45,483 bases of DNA, taken from Alistipes sp. UBA936 (GTDB lineage Bacteria; Bacteroidota; Bacteroidia; Bacteroidales; Rikenellaceae). The position numbers and the translations under genes are program-made. The notes below the pieces were generated by a model. The model was not told the origin of the DNA. It saw only the letters and a program-made list of their open reading frames with translations, and did not search any database. The stretch spans positions 1-45,483 of the forward strand of contig DBDI01000004.1 of assembly GCA_002293505.1 (NCBI GenBank), read 5' to 3'. Positions 36,101-43,007 of this stretch are shown here, one piece after another; the stretch's first letter is position 1; each line of letters begins with the position of its first letter.

Positions 36101-37091
36101 GATATATCAACGAAACGGGGTGTCGAGTCTGGTGTTGGAGAGCACGGGCTTCGGTGGCGGCAGAATTAACAAGACCTCAAGCAGTTACGAGATCAACTAC
36201 CAAGTCTCCGACCACCTTGGCAACGTTCGGGTAATGTTCACTTCTCCGAGCTCGGTTTCTGCTCGCAACGACTATTATGCTTTTGGTAAACGCCACGCTA
36301 ACAGCTCGTTGCCTGCGGGTAATGACACCAAGAATCGTTTCCTGTTCAACGGCAAGGAAAACCAACTAACCGGCAACCTACGCTACTTGGACTATGGAGC
36401 GAGGATGTATGATCCGGAGATCGCAAGGTGGACTACGGTCGATCCGCTGGCCGGAGATCGGCCTTGGGAGTCGCCGTTCGCTTTCACAGGCAACAACCCC
36501 ATCAACCGAATCGACACCGATGGGCGAAAATGGGTGGATGCTCAAGGGAGATCAATGTGGGACAAGCGTGGATATACCAAGTATGCTACTGCTGATTTCA
36601 AGAGAATCGGAATTGCGATGAGAGCTACCGAAACAGGTAGGAAAGTATTTGATAATGTGGCAGGCAATTCATCGACAATTCAAGTGGAAATTAGCAGCGC
36701 TGCTCCCAGAAGTTCTGATGGTAGAAATCGCACGCGAGGCGAGCTTCAGATAAATTCAATGTGGTCAACGGGTAAAGAAATAGCTATTGATGGTAAAATG
36801 ACTATATACGAAGGTTCGATAAAAGAAGAATTAAGCGAGGCAAAACCGACAGATGAAACTGGGGCATTAGTGCAAGCTCTTCCTGCTGAATCGGCCGTAG
36901 ACGGTGCGATTGGTAGTGTTGCTGTTCACGAAGGTATGCACAACACGCAGGAGAATATGTGGCAAAATGTAGAAAACAAACAGGCTGAAAATAATAACCA
37001 GCCCAAACCACACAATCTTGAAAAGACGCCTACTGAAACACAGAATCAATATCTTATGGAATTGATAAGAAACCTTTATAATACTTATTGA
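33108..37091 (+). CDS. Secreted Ig-repeat/Rhs-core protein with HExxH toxin-like tip
   Basis: 1327 residues. The start at 33108 gives the signal peptide MKKIFLLLALCLCAHNTLRA. Residues ~22-670 are seven Ig-like repeats. Then FEPVAGVVTEHDPRTGGLKT and VERRYYYDYRGRVVQIAERN resume the Rhs shell missing from the previous gene. The Rhs core RYLDYGARMYDPEIARWTTV ends near residue 1112. The variable tip (~1115-1327) follows the conserved NNPINRIDTDG and carries AVHEGMHNTQEN near residue 1274, an HExxH zinc motif, so the tip may be a metallopeptidase toxin. The candidate immunity gene starts two bases after the stop. Target and export route are unknown. Confidence 0.8.
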   Translation: MKKIFLLLALCLCAHNTLRAQTLEPGAIGSNQTIAAGSVPATIRSIYDPTANQMGVMTYTWQSSTNNSTWTNVGYALSYSPPALYVTTHFRRKVQAGAMIAYSNTVTITVAAALTPGTISGSQTVTLGTTPSTFTNVSSASGGTGPISYRWESSNNGSSWSNISGAYSMTYTPPAPRTVATIYYRRVATSSNQTVYSNVVTISVIMFSSGSISGNQTINSGATPSQLTSTASAVSGRGAPLSYQWQSSTNNSTWYNVSGATSTSYRPGALTTTTYFRRYASDGLDSGYSNTVTVTVNRPLSAGTISGNQTVTSHILPSPITNVTSASGGTGTISYQWQYSNNNSQWYNLSNATGLSYQINLRIGTTTYYRRQARAGSATAYSNVVTITVVPGVNPGSITGAQTISANSTPARIMSYTMASGGIGTITYQWQSSYNNSSWSNIYLATNGSYYQPSSLTSSVYYRRLAISGGDSYPSNVIKVTIRLTGGSISGNQTIEEGSTPAVLQGTSGALGGSGTIYYQWQSSPNGTSWTNISGATSNVSCVLPALTSTTHYRRMVTSDGETAYSNTVTVTVRPRPEPLIPGAISGNQTIEHGAIPSVISNSSSASGGTGIISYQWLSSPDYSSWLPIAGATSVSYQSGPLTSTTYFRRLASTPADSAVYSNTVTITVLPLPVDPMDFEPVAGVVTEHDPRTGGLKTSERLAVLSGSELDDITYVERRYYYDYRGRVVQIAERNHLGGISRYSTKYDFVGNVLASHESHQTSDTATADAKLTTFTYDSRSRLTTETTTLNNSTPVTLTYAYDELGQLTSKTYGNSGVTETYTYNIQGWQTGQASSLFSTTLDYFNAGKYSGNITKWSWGHSANTNQYYTLTYDSVDRLMSAVHSSGSYNETVGSYDKNGNILSLNRVPTGNKTYTYSGNKLTSLSGISGTYTYDSNGNMTTDPRLALKLEYNFLNLTGVVKNTSGTVQAQYRWLADGTKAGVKIPSGSQGFEYLGSLIYQRNGVSSLVLESTGFGGGRINKTSSSYEINYQVSDHLGNVRVMFTSPSSVSARNDYYAFGKRHANSSLPAGNDTKNRFLFNGKENQLTGNLRYLDYGARMYDPEIARWTTVDPLAGDRPWESPFAFTGNNPINRIDTDGRKWVDAQGRSMWDKRGYTKYATADFKRIGIAMRATETGRKVFDNVAGNSSTIQVEISSAAPRSSDGRNRTRGELQINSMWSTGKEIAIDGKMTIYEGSIKEELSEAKPTDETGALVQALPAESAVDGAIGSVAVHEGMHNTQENMWQNVENKQAENNNQPKPHNLEKTPTETQNQYLMELIRNLYNTY
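33165..35115 (+). repeat. Seven tandem Ig-like repeat units
   Basis: Units of about 275-290 bp begin near 33177, 33452, 33733, 34011, 34292, 34564 and 34852. Each starts with a variant of PGTISGNQTV, contains SYQWQSSxNxSSW and ends YSNTVTITV. They are diverged but clearly related, typical of stalk or adhesin modules that can expand by recombination. Confidence 0.85.
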
Positions 37092-37093
37092 TT

Positions 37094-37594
37094 ATGAAAA
37101 GAGTAGTATTTATCGCCCTTGTCTTAATCCTAATCTCTGCTCGCGAACTAAAAGGGCAATCCGAAGGAACGAATATATGGGATATAACAAGTGATTTTCT
37201 TGTTAGGAATGGAGAAAAGGAGTCAGGCTCGGAAAAGTATCCGAGTAAAACAGAAAATAGTAGATCGTGGTCTCTTTTTCTAAATGACCTGACTCAACGA
37301 ACCGAAATAGAGGATCCCTCATATCTTATCCCTAAAACCGATTCTTTAATGATCTATGGTTTTAGTGCTCTTAGTCCACACGCACCCTACCACTTGATGT
37401 TTGTGAAAAATGGTATTTATCGAATCATTAATATGCGGGATGGATTAATCGGGATTTTGGAGCAGGGAGTTTCCGCAAGTGAATTTTTGTGTTTGGATGA
37501 CGATGATGTGTTTGCTATATTTCAGGAAATACTAAATCGGTATGAGGTGAACCTCAAGAACCGTAACGATAATAGTGCAAAAATAGTGGACTAG
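37094..37594 (+). CDS. Candidate immunity protein for the HExxH Rhs tip
   Basis: 166 residues from the ATG at 37094, two bases after the Rhs stop. A hydrophobic N-terminus (RVVFIALVLILISARELKG) predicts export to the periplasm. The mature part is acidic with a DDDDVFAIFQEILN stretch. I recognise no family. The position directly after a toxin-like Rhs tip is the standard place for an immunity gene, and periplasmic location would suit protection against a secreted peptidase. Function is inferred from context only. Confidence 0.6.
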   Translation: MKRVVFIALVLILISARELKGQSEGTNIWDITSDFLVRNGEKESGSEKYPSKTENSRSWSLFLNDLTQRTEIEDPSYLIPKTDSLMIYGFSALSPHAPYHLMFVKNGIYRIINMRDGLIGILEQGVSASEFLCLDDDDVFAIFQEILNRYEVNLKNRNDNSAKIVD

Positions 37595-37620
37595 TTTAAC
37601 TTCTCCTCATAAAAGACAAC

Positions 37621-37651
37621 GACAGGAACGAGCGTGAAGTTTGTTCCTGTC
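37621..37651 (+). terminator. Hairpin between the first immunity gene and the orphan Rhs cassette
   Basis: A perfect 9-bp stem, GACAGGAAC (37621-37629) with GTTCCTGTC (37643-37651), and a 13-base loop. There is no clear T-tract after it, so it may be a weak terminator or a structural mark. It is flanked by direct copies of ATAAAAGACAAC (37609-37620 and 37657-37668). Confidence 0.5.
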
Positions 37652-37675
37652 TTAGTATAAAAGACAACTTTATTC

Positions 37676-38365
37676 GTGAGAATTCTGGACTACGGCGCAA
37701 GGATGTATGACCCGGAGATCGCGAGGTGGACTACCGTCGATCCGATGGCGGAAAAATACTACCCGTACAGCCCATACAACTACACTCTCGGGAATCCAGT
37801 GAAATATATCGATATCGACGGGTTACAACCAGGAATTCCTTTCCCTTCCCAAAATGCAGCAGCTCTAAATTGGGGAAATTATTATAATGGAAAATCCATC
37901 TTGATAGGTAGGGAAATGGGATCTTCTATATATAGTGAACGAATAGGAGATAAGACGGTTTATATTTATACTGAAGCGGCGATTGGAAGTAATAGCGGAG
38001 TCACGGTAAGTGGTGTGCCTAAAGGTAAAACAAGAGTCGCTACAATTCATTCGCATGGAAAGTATGATTCAGGTTATAGGAACAACGAATTCTCGCCAGC
38101 AGATAAAAATAATGCTAACAAGAGAAACGCAGATAACTACGCTGCTACACCGAACGGGTCATTAAAAAGATATGATCCAAGTACGGAAATAGAAACAACA
38201 ATTAGCACAGAATTGCCGAGCGATCCTGCGGATCCGGATAGAAAAAATACAAACGATCCGACAGATGTGCCATTGAATGAAGATCGAGAGCGAGTTACAG
38301 AAGAACAAAATATAAAGCCAGAGGTACAGCCAATTTTTGAAAGTGGAGTTAAGTGGGTATTTTAA
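37676..38365 (+). CDS. Orphan Rhs-core cassette with JAMM/DUF4329-like tip
   Basis: 229 codons with no signal peptide and no shell. The first ~45 residues are the end of the Rhs core (LDYGARMYDPEIARWTTVDP, then YNYTLGNPVKYIDIDG). The rest is a different tip from the main Rhs gene. IHSHGKYDSG (~125) followed by FSPADKNNAN matches the H-x-H...S-x-x-D metal site of JAB1/MPN (JAMM) folds and of DUF4329. Only a GTG at 37676 or an internal ATG could start it. I read it as a displaced C-terminal cassette that can replace the expressed tip by recombination through the shared core, not as an independent gene. Confidence 0.7.
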   Translation: MRILDYGARMYDPEIARWTTVDPMAEKYYPYSPYNYTLGNPVKYIDIDGLQPGIPFPSQNAAALNWGNYYNGKSILIGREMGSSIYSERIGDKTVYIYTEAAIGSNSGVTVSGVPKGKTRVATIHSHGKYDSGYRNNEFSPADKNNANKRNADNYAATPNGSLKRYDPSTEIETTISTELPSDPADPDRKNTNDPTDVPLNEDRERVTEEQNIKPEVQPIFESGVKWVF

Positions 38366-38376
38366 TAAATGCATTT

Positions 38377-38766
38377 ATGAATATCAAATTCTTATTATTG
38401 TTTATGACTTTATGTGTCAGTTGTAATTCGCGTACGCAAACTGATGTTTCTCAGATGGAATCACAACAATCCGGCTTTGTTGTCAATGATCACTTATCTT
38501 TGAGAGATTACTCAAATTATCAGGGATATTTGCCAGAGCATGGGTTTGTGTCGACCGCAGAAATAGCATTCGAAATCGCCGAATCTGTGTTAGTCAGTAT
38601 ATATGGCAAGAAGAAAATAGATGCTGAGAAACCATTTTCTATTACGCTAACAGATGATATATGGATTATTGAAGGTAACCTAAACGAGGACTCCGATGGA
38701 GGTGTTGCATATATGGAAATCTGTAAGCTTAATGGGGAGATTATAAAAGTTGTCCATACAAAATAG
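38377..38766 (+). CDS. YbbC/YhhH-like NTF2-fold immunity lipoprotein
   Basis: 129 residues from the ATG at 38377, which gives a signal peptide with lipobox TLCVSC. The mature part has GFVSTAEIAFEIAESVLVSI, YGKKKIDAEKPFSITL, IWIIEGNL and GGVAYMEICKLNGEIIKV. This is the pattern of YbbC/YhhH NTF2-fold immunity proteins found next to Rhs genes. It starts 11 bases after the orphan JAMM-like cassette, so it is the presumed immunity to that tip, held at the membrane. Confidence 0.8.
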   Translation: MNIKFLLLFMTLCVSCNSRTQTDVSQMESQQSGFVVNDHLSLRDYSNYQGYLPEHGFVSTAEIAFEIAESVLVSIYGKKKIDAEKPFSITLTDDIWIIEGNLNEDSDGGVAYMEICKLNGEIIKVVHTK

Positions 38767-38788
38767 CCTATTTTGATGTGTTGTATAG

Positions 38789-39118
38789 TCTCGCAACGAC
38801 TATTACGCGTTCGGTAAACGTCACGCTAACAGTTCGTTGCCTGTGGGTAACGATATCAAGAATCGTTTCCTGTTCAACGGCAAAGAGAACCAGATAACCG
38901 GCGGTCTACGCTACCTGGACTATGGAGCGAGGATGTATGACCCGGAGATCGCAAGGTGGACTACCGTCGATCCGATGGCGGAAAAATACTATCCGCATAG
39001 TCCTTACAACTACACTCTCGGGAATCCAGTGAGGTTTACTGATAAGTTCGGAATGTGGGTTGATGGATACCCCTGCCAAATATCAATGGAGCATTCAGGC
39101 ATTCAACGACACGTATGA
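38789..39118 (+). pseudogene. Third Rhs-core fragment (truncated at both ends)
   Basis: In frame it encodes ARNDYYAFGKRHANSSLPVG, the FLFNGKENQITGG segment and LDYGARMYDPEIARWTTVDP, closely matching 36258-36440 of the main Rhs gene, then about 15 residues of another tip before a stop. The DNA is also very similar to the orphan cassette over PMAEKYYPxSPYNYTLGNPV. There is no start signal or shell, and the match begins abruptly about 25 bases after the immunity gene. It is a recombination remnant or silent donor. Confidence 0.75.
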
Positions 39119-39164
39119 GTCCATTAAGTCGGTATATGACCTTACAGTTGAGCCGAAACTTTAG
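39061..39164 (+). pseudogene. 3' remnant of an unknown gene fused out of frame to the Rhs fragment
   Basis: From about 39061 the +1 frame reads DTPAKYQWSIQAFNDTYESI and then SVYDLTVEPKL, stopping at 39162-39164, two bases before the next ATG. It resembles the last strands of a fibronectin- or Ig-like domain. The Rhs frame is lost near this point. It could be the end of a gene cut by the Rhs insertion, or the Rhs tip after a one-base frameshift. Confidence 0.45.
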
Positions 39165-39166
39165 AT

Positions 39167-39577
39167 ATGAAGTCACGCATCACTACATATATACTGACCT
39201 TGGTCGCTCTTGCGGTGTGGGGGTTGATCGCGTGGCGAATATTCTTCTCCCTGCCTGACACACATGTTACTCCCGAACTTCGCCCCATCCTGGGAAACCT
39301 CGAGGAAACCAAGAAGTATATTCTGAGGCTCGATTACGATGACCCGTTCCTGAAAGATGTAGCCCCCCTCATTCCCAAAACATCCGGTACAACAATGCCT
39401 CTCCCGTCTCCCGACGAGATGCCTCTGAGATATCTGGGGGTAATTTCTTCTGTCCGTAAGAAATCTTACATTTTTGAACACGCAGGATCGACACTCTCGC
39501 TCTCTCCCGGCGAAACTTTCGAGGGATATACACTTGTCGAGGTACTCCCCGACTCCGTCAGGATGGTTAAAAAATGA
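39167..39577 (+). CDS. GspC/PilP-like inner-membrane protein
   Basis: 136 residues. One N-terminal membrane anchor (ITTYILTLVALAVWGLIAWR), a linker and a small C-terminal beta domain: MPLRYLGVISSVRKKSYIFE, then SLSPGETFEGYTLVEVLPDS. This layout is that of GspC/PilP proteins, which link the inner-membrane platform of type II secretion or type IV pili to the outer-membrane pore. The assignment rests on layout and operon partners, not on a strong motif. Its stop overlaps the next ATG (ATGA). Confidence 0.65.
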   Translation: MKSRITTYILTLVALAVWGLIAWRIFFSLPDTHVTPELRPILGNLEETKKYILRLDYDDPFLKDVAPLIPKTSGTTMPLPSPDEMPLRYLGVISSVRKKSYIFEHAGSTLSLSPGETFEGYTLVEVLPDSVRMVKK

Positions 39578-40668
39578 AATGTCAGAAACATCTTCCGGGA
39601 GCGGTTCTCCCCACGGCTTTGGTCGTCTCCACCATTGTGATGCTCACGGTCATTGCCGTCATATCTCTGTGGGAAGCCGATCTTGTGTTGTTCTCGAAGC
39701 ACCGCTACCGCGCAATGCAAAAAGCCCACATAGAATCGCTGTTCACTCTCTACCGCGAATACCCCGAAGAGTTCGTCGAAAACCTCTCTTCCGACGGTAC
39801 TTTTACTCTGTACGACACAATTGCCCGATCTCGCCTGAGTTTCGAGCGCCGACAATTGGGACTCTACGAAAAGGTTTCAGTTACCAACGAGACAGGCGAT
39901 ATTCGCTTCTCAAGAATATTTGGGAAACGCTATCCATACGTTGAGGACATTCTTTTCTACCACACAGACACCGGTGTGTCTCTGACCCTGACCGGTAAAA
40001 TCCGACTAAAGGGCAATGTCCGCTTTCCTCATAGCGGAATCGTCTATGGCCAAGTCGGTTCTGTGTTATTCGAGGGTGAAGAGCAATCGGCAGCGTCAAT
40101 AAAAGATAGCGATTCTCTCTTGCCAGAGCCCAAACCAGAAGCCCTGATCACTGTGGAAATGTTGAAAGAGCGATCTGTCGGCAATATGGAGATCGACTCC
40201 TCGTGGGAGCTACAGGATACGATCATCGTCGGGAATAAGATACGCATACACGAAGGGTTTTCGGGCTCTGCCCAAATTTTCGCCTCCGACAGCATTGTAC
40301 TCGAAAAGAGCGTCACTCTGCACTATCCGTCGGGGCTTTATTCCAAAAGATATATCGGCATCGACGATAGTTGTAAAGTAAATGGCTATGCAATAGTTGA
40401 TTTCCGCGACACTCCCCACCCTCTTCATGCCAACTACATTCAATCGCGTCTCGCTGTCGTCCGAGGGCTTGTTTGGGTGCGCGGTTACGCCCAGTTGCAA
40501 GGTATCGTCTCCGGAGCGGTGTTTCTTGACAGGTCGGTCTATCTATCCCCGCAGGGATACTATGAGAATATTATCTACGACGCCACGGTTCTCGAGAATC
40601 CCGAAACAGCGTGGCCGCTCTGGCTTGATGGACCGCCACAAAGAAAGGAGGCGAAATGGTTAAACTAA
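39574..40668 (+). CDS. GspK/PilX-like pseudopilin
   Basis: 364 residues. A hydrophobic N-terminal helix after a short basic leader (LPGAVLPTALVVSTIVMLTV) is followed by a long outer domain, as in GspK/PilX minor pilins. The Gly before AVLP could be a prepilin cleavage site. The C-terminal half has repeated IRIHEGFSGSAQIFASDSIV-type strands that look like a beta-helix or bactofilin-like fold. It overlaps both neighbours (4 and 13 bases). Role inferred: a large minor pseudopilin at the tip of the assembly. Confidence 0.6.
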   Translation: MKCQKHLPGAVLPTALVVSTIVMLTVIAVISLWEADLVLFSKHRYRAMQKAHIESLFTLYREYPEEFVENLSSDGTFTLYDTIARSRLSFERRQLGLYEKVSVTNETGDIRFSRIFGKRYPYVEDILFYHTDTGVSLTLTGKIRLKGNVRFPHSGIVYGQVGSVLFEGEEQSAASIKDSDSLLPEPKPEALITVEMLKERSVGNMEIDSSWELQDTIIVGNKIRIHEGFSGSAQIFASDSIVLEKSVTLHYPSGLYSKRYIGIDDSCKVNGYAIVDFRDTPHPLHANYIQSRLAVVRGLVWVRGYAQLQGIVSGAVFLDRSVYLSPQGYYENIIYDATVLENPETAWPLWLDGPPQRKEAKWLN

Positions 40669-41006
40669 ACGGCAGTTCAACGATCGAGGTAATCACCTCA
40701 TCACTCATCTTTATGACAGTCTTCGTCATCTCCTTGTGGACACTCTCCGGGCTGTCTCTTCGTGGGGATAACGGTTACACTATCCTTGAAGCCGAAGCCC
40801 AACTCGAAGCACGTTTCGAGCAATATGGCAACGGTACTTGGCCGGACAACACTTACGTCGACCGGTTCGACTGGGGTGAGATCACTACCATCCTGTCTTC
40901 ATACCGTGATTACGACAACATACAGCAGGTGTCGATGTATGCAGTCATCGAAAGAAGTTCGTATAATATTGAATATGTACGCCTGGTGGCACGTCAGTAT
41001 GATTGA
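40656..41006 (+). CDS. Pseudopilin-like protein
   Basis: 116 residues. The short leader MVKLNG, then SSTIEVITSSLIFMTVFVIS, fits a type III signal/prepilin N-terminus (Gly, hydrophobic helix, Glu at position 5 of the mature chain). A small soluble domain follows. It overlaps the previous gene by 13 bases and the next by 8. I infer a minor pseudopilin (GspI/J-like). Confidence 0.65.
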   Translation: MVKLNGSSTIEVITSSLIFMTVFVISLWTLSGLSLRGDNGYTILEAEAQLEARFEQYGNGTWPDNTYVDRFDWGEITTILSSYRDYDNIQQVSMYAVIERSSYNIEYVRLVARQYD

Positions 41007-41478
41007 AAAACGCCGACATACTTTGCCGGGTTGGACGCTTTCGGAGACACTCGTCGTGATGGTGCTTTCTGGCGTGGTCTTTCTCTCCATTATGGAGGGA
41101 GCGAGTTTATTGAACCGATATGCTCGAATGAGAACAAATGAGATAACCGCAAATATGCGCCTCCACGAGGGCTACCGTACTCTACAACACCTCATTTCGC
41201 AGACCGACAGTGCATCCATGGAACCGGCGTATATAACACTGTTTCGCGATGGATCCCCACTGTCAAGCCTCGCCCTGACCGATTCGCTTTTGGTTGCCAG
41301 AACAGGTATAGTCAGCGACACTCTGCTGTTCGGCGTATCGGAACTACACCTTGGTGAAGACACTCTTCGTGTTGTGGTAGTCGGCGAATTGGTGCTCCGA
41401 TTCCCATTCCGCCCTCTTGTCTCTCGCCGTATTGTGAACTCCCTGCAACAACAAGAGAAGCTGTACGAATATGAATAG
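40999..41478 (+). CDS. Prepilin-type pseudopilin
   Basis: 159 residues from the ATG at 40999. The N-terminus MIEKRRHTLPGWTLSETLVV with MVLSGVVFLSIMEGASLL matches the class III prepilin signal: a basic leader, Gly, then an aromatic residue, Glu at +5 and a long hydrophobic helix. A small beta-rich domain follows. A longer in-frame reading upstream lies inside the previous gene and is not used. It overlaps its neighbours by 8 bases on each side. Confidence 0.75.
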   Translation: MIEKRRHTLPGWTLSETLVVMVLSGVVFLSIMEGASLLNRYARMRTNEITANMRLHEGYRTLQHLISQTDSASMEPAYITLFRDGSPLSSLALTDSLLVARTGIVSDTLLFGVSELHLGEDTLRVVVVGELVLRFPFRPLVSRRIVNSLQQQEKLYEYE

Positions 41479-42514
41479 ATCGCTCAAAGACTCATTCAAA
41501 GAGACCTTCTTTTCGGAGTTACACTCGTTGCTCTCATCAGGTCTCGACTTCTCGCACGCTTTTCTTCTATTGATCGAAGGGCAGTCCGACAAAAATCTGA
41601 GAGCTGCTCTTCAAAATATCTATGGACAGATTGTCTCCGGTTCTTCTCTTTGGCAGGCGCTCGTTGCCAGCGACAGGTTCTCTCCTCTCGATTCGGGCGT
41701 GGTACGCATCGGCGAAGAGACAGGTCGGCTTTCGGACGCACTCTCGTTCCTGACTGACTATTACCACAAGAGGATCGAACAATTACGAATGATATCGTCC
41801 TCGGTCAGTTACCCTTCGATCATTATGGTTATGGCAATCTGTGTGGTTGTTTTTATGATGGTCGTGATCGTGCCGATGTTCGAACAGGTCTATTCTCGAA
41901 TGGGTGGCAAGCTTCCGTCAATGACTCTGTGGATTATCGATCTTTCCAAGAAATTTCCCTCATACGCAACCCTTGCACTCATCCTTCTGGCAGTTGGCGG
42001 GGCGTTGTTATACTATTCACGTGAAAATCCCGCCGTTCGCGCAGCCTCTTCGAAAGTCGTTATGTCGGTGCCGATACTCGGAAAAATCTTTTGTAAACAC
42101 AACGAAGCCTCGTTTTGTAAATTGCTGCACTTGCTTACAAGTTCGGGTATACCTCTTCTTTCCGGCATAACAATGCTCCGCTCGATCATTCGGTTCTACC
42201 CCTACCAGTGTTCTCTGAAAGCAATTGCCGAAGGGCTTGAAAAAGGGGAGTTGTTTGCGATGTGTCTGGAGAAATTCCCTCACCTTTACGAGCGTCGACT
42301 CATAACGCTGTTGCGCGTAGGAGAAGAGACCGGACGCCTGCCTCAAATGTTGGCAAAGCAGGGCGAGGACCTGTCTCACGAGTTAGAGCATCGCCTCCGG
42401 GGCCTGGGCAATTTTCTTGAACCTGTGATGATACTTTTCGTCGGTGCGTTGGTCGCCGTGATTCTTATCTCGATGTACCTGCCGATGTTTAAACTGGGAG
42501 GTATAATGGGGTGA
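41471..42514 (+). CDS. Type II secretion/type IV pilus inner-membrane platform protein GspF
   Basis: 347 residues with the two-fold repeated GspF domain. Each half has SGLDFSHAFLLL / SSGIPLLSGITML and VVRIGEETGRLSDAL / TLLRVGEETGRLPQM, followed by membrane segments (SIIMVMAICVVVFMMVVIVP and FVGALVAVILISMYLPMF). GspF is the inner-membrane platform that couples the assembly ATPase to pseudopilus growth. No GspE, GspD or prepilin peptidase gene lies in this window. Confidence 0.92.
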   Translation: MNRSLKDSFKETFFSELHSLLSSGLDFSHAFLLLIEGQSDKNLRAALQNIYGQIVSGSSLWQALVASDRFSPLDSGVVRIGEETGRLSDALSFLTDYYHKRIEQLRMISSSVSYPSIIMVMAICVVVFMMVVIVPMFEQVYSRMGGKLPSMTLWIIDLSKKFPSYATLALILLAVGGALLYYSRENPAVRAASSKVVMSVPILGKIFCKHNEASFCKLLHLLTSSGIPLLSGITMLRSIIRFYPYQCSLKAIAEGLEKGELFAMCLEKFPHLYERRLITLLRVGEETGRLPQMLAKQGEDLSHELEHRLRGLGNFLEPVMILFVGALVAVILISMYLPMFKLGGIMG

Positions 42515-42948
42515 TCTTTTCGTTTTTTCTCAGACGACTCCGGGCCTGGCGGCAAAAACGTCAAGCGATCTATGCCGCCCATTGTTTGCGACTCGAAGGG
42601 TTGCTTCACGAGATCATCGACCTCGCGTTCGTTTACGAGGAGAACCACACACTGTTTTTCCGTAAGTTCACCGAGCTGGTCAATGTGAAGTCGCTCACAA
42701 AGCGCGGCCTGATCGATCCTGACGCTCTGCTCCGTACACCGAGATATAATCGCGACTTTAATAGTTTGAAACGTTGCGATGCCGAATTGTTGGCTCTTTT
42801 GGCCGCCGGTTTCTCGAATCGCGAATTGAAAGTAATCTTCGGGCTGAAGAATCTGAACTCTGTCTATATTAAAAATCACCGCGTCCGTTCCCGTCTCTCT
42901 GCAAAGATGCGACAATTGCTTGATGACCGTAGCCACATCAGAGTGTGA
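42511..42948 (+). CDS. Helix-turn-helix protein at the end of the secretion operon
   Basis: 145 residues starting at a GTG that overlaps the gspF stop (GTGA). A charged helical N-terminus (LRRLRAWRQKRQAIYAAHCL) leads to a C-terminal LuxR-like helix-turn-helix: LKRCDAELLALLAAGFSNRE with VYIKNHRVRSRL. In Bacteroidota such modules often end larger sensor proteins; here it stands almost alone. I infer a transcriptional regulator of the operon or a related regulon. Confidence 0.65.
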   Translation: MIFSFFLRRLRAWRQKRQAIYAAHCLRLEGLLHEIIDLAFVYEENHTLFFRKFTELVNVKSLTKRGLIDPDALLRTPRYNRDFNSLKRCDAELLALLAAGFSNRELKVIFGLKNLNSVYIKNHRVRSRLSAKMRQLLDDRSHIRV

Positions 42949-43007
42949 ATTATGATGTATACATTGATCGATTTTTTGTATCTTGCACACGCATAAACAC
43001 CGAAAAG

